A stretch of DNA of 64,000 bases, taken from positions 71,690,466 to 71,754,465 of the forward strand of contig NC_082695.1 in the NCBI RefSeq assembly GCF_949987515.2. The letters are read 5' to 3'. The stretch is from Delphinus delphis (taxonomy: Eukaryota > Chordata > Mammalia > Artiodactyla > Delphinidae). Position 1 is the stretch's first letter. Each line of letters starts with the position of its first letter. Under the pieces are notes generated by a model. It did not search any database. It saw only the letters and a list, made by a program, of their open reading frames with translations, and was not told the DNA's origin. This document shows, piece by piece, positions 58,527-64,000 of this stretch. Both the position numbers and the translations under genes were made by a program.

Positions 58527-58783
58527 AAAAAGTCGTGGTTTAAATAATAGAAAGAAGTTGCCTTTGCAGTAGTAGAATAGCTCAATTTGCATTCCAGAAT
58601 AAAAGCTGAATTTTTGAGCTCTCGAGTAAGTATTATTAAATCAGTACATTGAAATTTTGAATTATGCTGTGCCGAAGTCACGAGACAGCATTATAGCACA
58701 TGACTGTGTGCTTATTTTATTGTTAAAAAATCAAGAAAAAATGAAAAATCTAGTTTGGAGAGTCAGTTAATGCTACGTAAACT

Positions 58784-58872
58784 GGGCGTCCAGAGCCTGT
58801 GCTCCGCAACGGGAGAGGCCGCAACAGTGAGAGGCCCGCGTACCGCAAAAAAAATAAATAAATAAATGAATA
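58784..58872 (+). mobile_element. 5'-truncated CHR SINE with target duplication
   Basis: Only the last third of the SINE is present, starting gggcgtccagagcctgtgct and ending in AAATAAATAAAT. Near-identical flanks aatgctacgtaaact (58769-58783) and aatgctacataaact (58873-58887) mark a target duplication. The copy lacks the tRNA-like promoter boxes. Confidence 0.88.
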
Positions 58873-59386
58873 AATGCTACATAAACTATATTTTAATCTG
58901 TAAGAGTTCAGTTAAATGTATGTGATGTATGGCTTTTATCAGTTGATTTACTCATTTCATGCCATGAGGACTAGAAGCAAGAATGCTCAATAGCCAAAGA
59001 ATTTAAATGACGCCAAAGGCTCCCTTAACATGTTGTCAGAGCAGCGAGCATGCTGCCGCCTGTAGATCGTTCAGGCTACCTTTAGATTGTGTGGCTTGAT
59101 TAAGATGTGGTATAGATTTCTGTGAGGGTTTAGAAGAAAACCATATTTCTTTTTATTGACTAGAATCCTATATAAATTGCATTATGAAAAATATGGTAGG
59201 TGCATTGAGAGAAACCTGTTTCAAGCAAAATAATCTTATTTTGGGATAACCAGCATTGTAGAGCACCAGAGGTACTACGAAAGGGAAAACTGGCCAATTT
59301 AGCCATTCACTTTGAAAAATCTGATTTTTCCCCTGGCTGTTTAAAAGGAATTCCTCTAATAATATCACCTCAAAACAAATAGAAAT

Positions 59387-59599
59387 CGGGCTTCCCTGGT
59401 GGCGCAGTGGTTGAGAGTCCGCCTGCCGATGCAGGGGACACGGGTTTGTGCCCTGGTCCGGGAGGATCCCACATGCCGCGGAGCAGCTGGGCCCGTGAGC
59501 CATGGCCGCTGAGCCTGCGTGTCCAGAGCGTGTGCTCCGCAACGGGAGAGGCCACAACAGTGAGAGGCCCGCGTACTACAAAAAAACAACAACAAAAAA
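59387..59599 (+). mobile_element. CHR-type SINE with target duplication
   Basis: It opens cgggcttccctggtggcgca and ends in an A/AAC-rich tail. The target copies aaaacaaatagaaat (59372-59386) and aaaccaaatagaaat (about 59599-59613) differ by one base. Confidence 0.93.
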
Positions 59600-61227
59600 A
59601 ACCAAATAGAAATTATAACATGACAGATATTTGCTTGTATTTTGAATGAATTCTTATTTGAATGCTGTAGCTAGGCTAATATACATAGTTGTATTAATTT
59701 TATTTTTGTAGTAATCTGGGGCTTAATTCTTCAATTAACTGAATTCAACAGCTGACCAAGATAGCAATTAAAATATGAAGTATAATTTAGTGCTTTTGTA
59801 TAGGCAGAATTTCATATTTGAAACTTTTCTTTTGAGTAAGAGCAAATGAGGTATGAATATTGTCTTAACGACACTTGGATCTGAGCTTGGCAGTCTTTGT
59901 GTTTGCTGTATAAAAGTAAAGAAGCATGGATAAAGCTGTGTAAGTGTTGGCGATGATCAATTGGAACTAATTAAATTTATTTGAAATGAAGAGTCTTAAC
60001 TGGAAGAGGACAGCTGGAAAAACTGGGAAGAAAAATTGAGTCTTGATTGAGACAATTTAAACCTTCACCCTGTCATTTAAAAAATATGCTGCAGCTTCTT
60101 TCTAAATCTCTCTTTTGAAAGCTAGTATCTATTGATCGGCTCTACAAAGTAATGCCAGTGTGCCTTGGTCAACACACACCCTCGGTTGTGCTTAGCATTC
60201 CAGCCTAAGGTTTATCAGATTCTTTCCTTTAACCAAATGTCTTAAATTACATATCAAAGCCTTATTAGCCACTTTCACAGATTAATACTGTTTTATGTAG
60301 GAAAAATATTAAAACCTATTCCTGATTTTTAAAAATATTGTATAGTATGCATGGGAAATATACTCCCTCCTCCAAGGGAATTGTTTCAGGTTTTGCAATA
60401 CTCTGTATATTTAAAATCTATTTTAACAACAATAGTAGTGTTTTCTTGAAAGTAAAAAGAACGGCGTTAAGATTGTTTCTAGATTATTTATCATTTTAGA
60501 GTCACAAGAATATTATTCTGTACCTGTGCATTTGCTTTTGTATGTGTACTTTTATTTTTGGTATTGCAGTTTAAATGTTTATGTAGATATATAGTCAGTA
60601 TTTGTAAATAACATGTTATTTTCATTACAATATGAAGAGGTGATAATTATGTTAATGGAGTAAATCTCACTAAAAACTGATAGACATAGAAAAAATTTTA
60701 GATAAATCATTGTTTTTTTAAGGTAGACCTTTTAGGTGAGTTTGTTAATTATCTTTATGCAGTTTTCATTGAGGTAAAGGATGGCATTCTGTGTGAGGAT
60801 GAAGCTATACATCCCCTAAATGTGGCATTTTAAAACATCTTCCCTTAATATCAGGTTAAAAAGAATTTGGGAAGGGTTTCACTCACAAACCTGTATGGAC
60901 CCCTTTAAGAAAGTCACTGTATTCTCCTGTGGGTCATACTATAGTGTCCTACCCCTTGTTCAATATGCAAGGACACAAACTGACCATATAACAGTGATAG
61001 TCAGGAGCCACTGACATTGTCAATAAGAGACAACTTGATACTAGATCAGCAGCACAGTGGACAGATTCAACTGCTCACAACAAATGCAACGATGATACAT
61101 GTATTTGGATGGGTGTGTTGACTCGATATTTGTTGTATTTTTTGTAGCATTTAAATTTAATTTATAAAAAAAGATGAGAAATGCTATGGAAAAAGAAAAA
61201 ATAGAGAAAGGTGAGAGAACTTGAAAG

Positions 61228-61400
61228 CAGTATCAATTGTTAACTTACTTTGTACCAACCACTTTATTCTTGACACTAACAGCATTTCTTTGAAGTGTGT
61301 TCTAGTATATTTGTCCAGATACAGAGATGAGGAAACAAGCTCAGGGGAGGTCATGTTCATGGGACTGAACATGAGTCCTGCCTGACTCCAGAGCTGATGT
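61228..61400 (-). repeat. MIR SINE fragment
   Basis: 'ctttgtaccaaccactttat' and 'gagatgaggaaacaagctca' resemble an antisense MIR. Diverged. Confidence 0.6.
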
Positions 61401-62599
61401 GTAGGCTTGAGCACCACCCTGCACTGCCTCATAGTCTCCAACTCATTGAAGTTTGGCATCTTTTCACTTTCTTTTGAAATGGGAGATGATGTCACCATCC
61501 ACCTTTATTGCTCACAATAGCGAGCATAAGCCTGATATTTGCCGGCCATATTATTGCCTAGAAGGCAAACTTGTTATTCTAAATTTAGAGCAAGAGATTA
61601 TCTCCCTAAAGGGGGACAATCAGCACGTATTTGTTCTTTAAATGTTCTTTTAAAATTTGTTCTTTAAATTATTTAGGACTGCTATCATGTTAAGACCATA
61701 AATACAGTTACTGTTCATTACTAAACAGTTATTACATACAGGTAAAATGAAATTTGTATTGTTCTGTCTAGCTTTTTGAAGTCACCAATATAAAACTGAC
61801 ACCTTAACATAGATTCACACAGCAGAGTCAACATTTCTAGTATATTAAGTTAGAGCTGAAAAGCACGTCTTGTCTGAGACTAAATATTGATTGATTAATT
61901 TTACCATTTACTGAGGCTCTGTTCATAAAATGTTTATACATTTGTTTTGACTGAAAGATAGGAATTCATCCTGTTAAAGATAAGCTCTAAGGAACAAAAT
62001 TTAGGGCATTATATATTCAGAAATCAGAAGCACTTTCTTAGCAGAGAGACAGAGGCCTTATAATTCGTAAACTAGAATAAGACTTTCTGCATTGCACCAT
62101 TTCCCTTTCTCATTCTTTAATTTATAACTGACAGTCTAAAAACAGTACAGATCTATGTGAATTTTAAATCGTTTGTTTTAAACTGTTACCGCTACTCTTG
62201 TGATTGACTTCAGAATGTTAGCTACTACACAATATGGGTTTACTGTTATTAAGATTTGGGGTAATTATAAACGACTAGTGCTGTGGTTTACCATGCACTT
62301 TTCTTTTTTAAGAAAAATAAGTGTGAATTTCATAGTTTTCTGAAATATGTCTTCAAGTAATTTACCTTTGTATACATTTTTTTTAATCTGGGAGAAGAAA
62401 ATTTAAATTAAAATATTTTTGCTGTTTAGTGTTTAATACTCAGTTTTAGTTATACGTTGATAGGATGTTAAGTAGAATATTTCTAAATATGGTATTTGAG
62501 AGTTGACAGGAATATTAAAATACAGCCCAAAGTATGGCTTTTTGTCATTCATTTTCTCTTTTCATTTTTTCCACTCTGGGTGACTGACTTTCCCTTTTC

Positions 62600-63595
62600 T
62601 TTGGTTTTAACTACCACATCCATGTTAAAGACTATCAAATCTGTATCTCCAGCCTAGGCTTGTGTTCTGAGTGTCAGATTAATATGTCCTCCTGCCCAAA
62701 TGCCCCATAGATACCTAAATACCAAGTCCAAAGTGAGCTCATATTTATTTCTAAAACTCATCTCCTTTTATATTTATATCTCATAAAAGGCATCACTGAG
62801 GGTACCATCAACTGCCTAACACCCCAAACCAGAAACCAAGGAATAATCCTGGCTTTCTTACTTTCCAACAGGGTCCACTGGTAGTTTGTACCAGTTCCTG
62901 TAAACTGTACCTCTTAAATATCTCCCAATGATTTTCCCCTTCTCCATTTCCACAGAGAATACCTACATCCAGACTTTAATTTTTTCTACTTTGGATTATT
63001 ATTATATTCTCCAGTAAACATCTTGCTGTCTCCATTCCCTCCCCTTCCAGTTCATGTCTTTCATTACTCTGAGAGTTTCAGAAGCCACTTCATCACCTTT
63101 CACCCTCATTAACTGCTGCTTAATGGTTTCCCATTAATTATAGCACAAAACCCAAACACCTTAGGAGGTATCTAGGGCTCTTCGAATACCTGACCCCTGG
63201 CTCTAGCTTCAGTGGCTGCTGTAGCAATACTGAACTTAGTTTCTCCAGAGTACCCTGCTGTTTCATGACCCTTACTTTGCCTGTGCCCCTCCATCTGGCT
63301 GCTATGCTCTCAATTCTCTCACATGTGAGGTGAAGTTCTGAGAGTTCTCTTCAAACCCAGCGTGAGTGTCACCATCTTCCCGAAGCCTTCCTGGACCCCC
63401 TTATGTAAGATCTCCCAGTTCGTTGTATGCATTTCTGCTGTTGCACTCGGTAACACTGTTAAGTGACCGTTTACTTATCCTCTGTGAGTCACGTGTGTGC
63501 ATATGACTTTTACCTCTGTATATTTCTGGCACTAAAACAGTGCCCTGGTCCATAGCATCCTCTCAGTAAATGTTTATTGAATGAGTGATTGAATT
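62600..63595 (+). repeat. L2 LINE 3' part
   Basis: Typical L2 text appears in order: 'aaaccaaggaataatcctgg', 'atggtttcccattaattata', 'cttcccgaagccttcctgga' and the 3' end 'ctcagtaaatgtttattgaa'. It is the longest ancient repeat in this intron. Confidence 0.75.
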
Positions 63596-63634
63596 AGTGA
63601 AGCCATATGATCACTCATTTCAAAGAGCATTCCT

Positions 63635-63844
63635 GGGCTTCCCTGGTGGCGCAGTGGTTGAGAGTCCGCTTGCCGATGCAGGGGACGCGGGTTCGTGCCC
63701 CGGTCTGGGAAGATCCCACATGCCGCGGAGTGGCTGGGCCCGTGAGCCATGGCCGCTAAGCCTGCGCGTCCGGAGCCTGTGCTCCGCAACGGGAGAGGCC
63801 ACAACAGTGAGAGGCCCGCGTACCGCAAAAAAAAAAAAAAAAAA
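63635..63844 (+). mobile_element. CHR-type SINE with 13-bp target duplication
   Basis: It opens gggcttccctggtggcgcag and ends in a long poly-A. The target copies aaagagcattcct lie at 63622-63634 and 63845-63857. A well-preserved, probably young copy inserted just after the L2 end. Confidence 0.95.
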
Positions 63845-64000
63845 AAAGAGCATTCCTTATATACTATATATTTATTTATTTATTTATATTTACTATTCTT
63901 ATGCAATATATATATGTATCTCCCTAACCTCCCCACTTTTCCTTAGTGGGTATTCAATGGCACAAAAAGTGTTTGTAACAGGTCAGTGAAGGAATATAGG

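Overview
This window comes from a mammalian nuclear genome, most probably a cetacean (whale or dolphin). Two things point there. First, there are many young tRNA-Glu-derived SINEs of the CHR type, which open 'ggcttccctgg' and end in a poly-A tail. Second, the LINE-1 elements look cetartiodactyl. The assignment rests on recognising the repeat families, not on a database search. No bacterial genes, operons, tRNA or rRNA genes, or CRISPR arrays were seen.

The only cellular gene I can support is WDR7 (rabconnectin-3 beta), on the + strand. Six internal exons are visible: 9224-9993, 11309-11397, 23086-23184, 25342-25460, 27158-27281 and 56816-56929. Each has AG/GT borders and the reading phases join exactly. 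Together they give 1315 nt, about 438 codons, from the middle of the protein: the acidic linker and helical region between the N- and C-terminal WD40 parts. The first and last exons of the gene lie outside. The 99-nt exon at 23086-23184 is phase-symmetric (1-1), has a weak donor, and matches the 33-residue segment that separates the two known mammalian WDR7 isoforms. It is therefore very probably a cassette exon.

Everything else is intron, filled mainly by repeats. At 1-4835 lies a young LINE-1 on the - strand, cut by the window start. It keeps its 5' UTR and an open ORF1 but has a broken ORF2. Older LINE-1 pieces, all antisense to WDR7, lie at about 7050-8030, 12370-17230, 37770-39240, 43800-44420, 49720-49990 and 51250-53790. 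The last is interrupted by the 3' end of a young LINE-1 at 52862-53395. At least 15 CHR-type SINEs are present, most with visible target-site duplications. Ancient mammalian repeats (MIR, L2, MER5-like, MER20, a Tigger-like element and a small mariner-like element) fill further stretches.

No undescribed biological system was found. The points most worth a second look are the cassette exon with its weak donor, inverted SINE pairs in the WDR7 pre-mRNA (one pair flanks exon 56816-56929), a SINE ending just upstream of that exon's branch-point region, a site hit twice by SINEs (three copies of one target sequence), a 5'-truncated SINE with clear target duplications, an 83-bp tandem duplication, and a few repeat-poor intronic blocks that may be conserved regulatory sequence.
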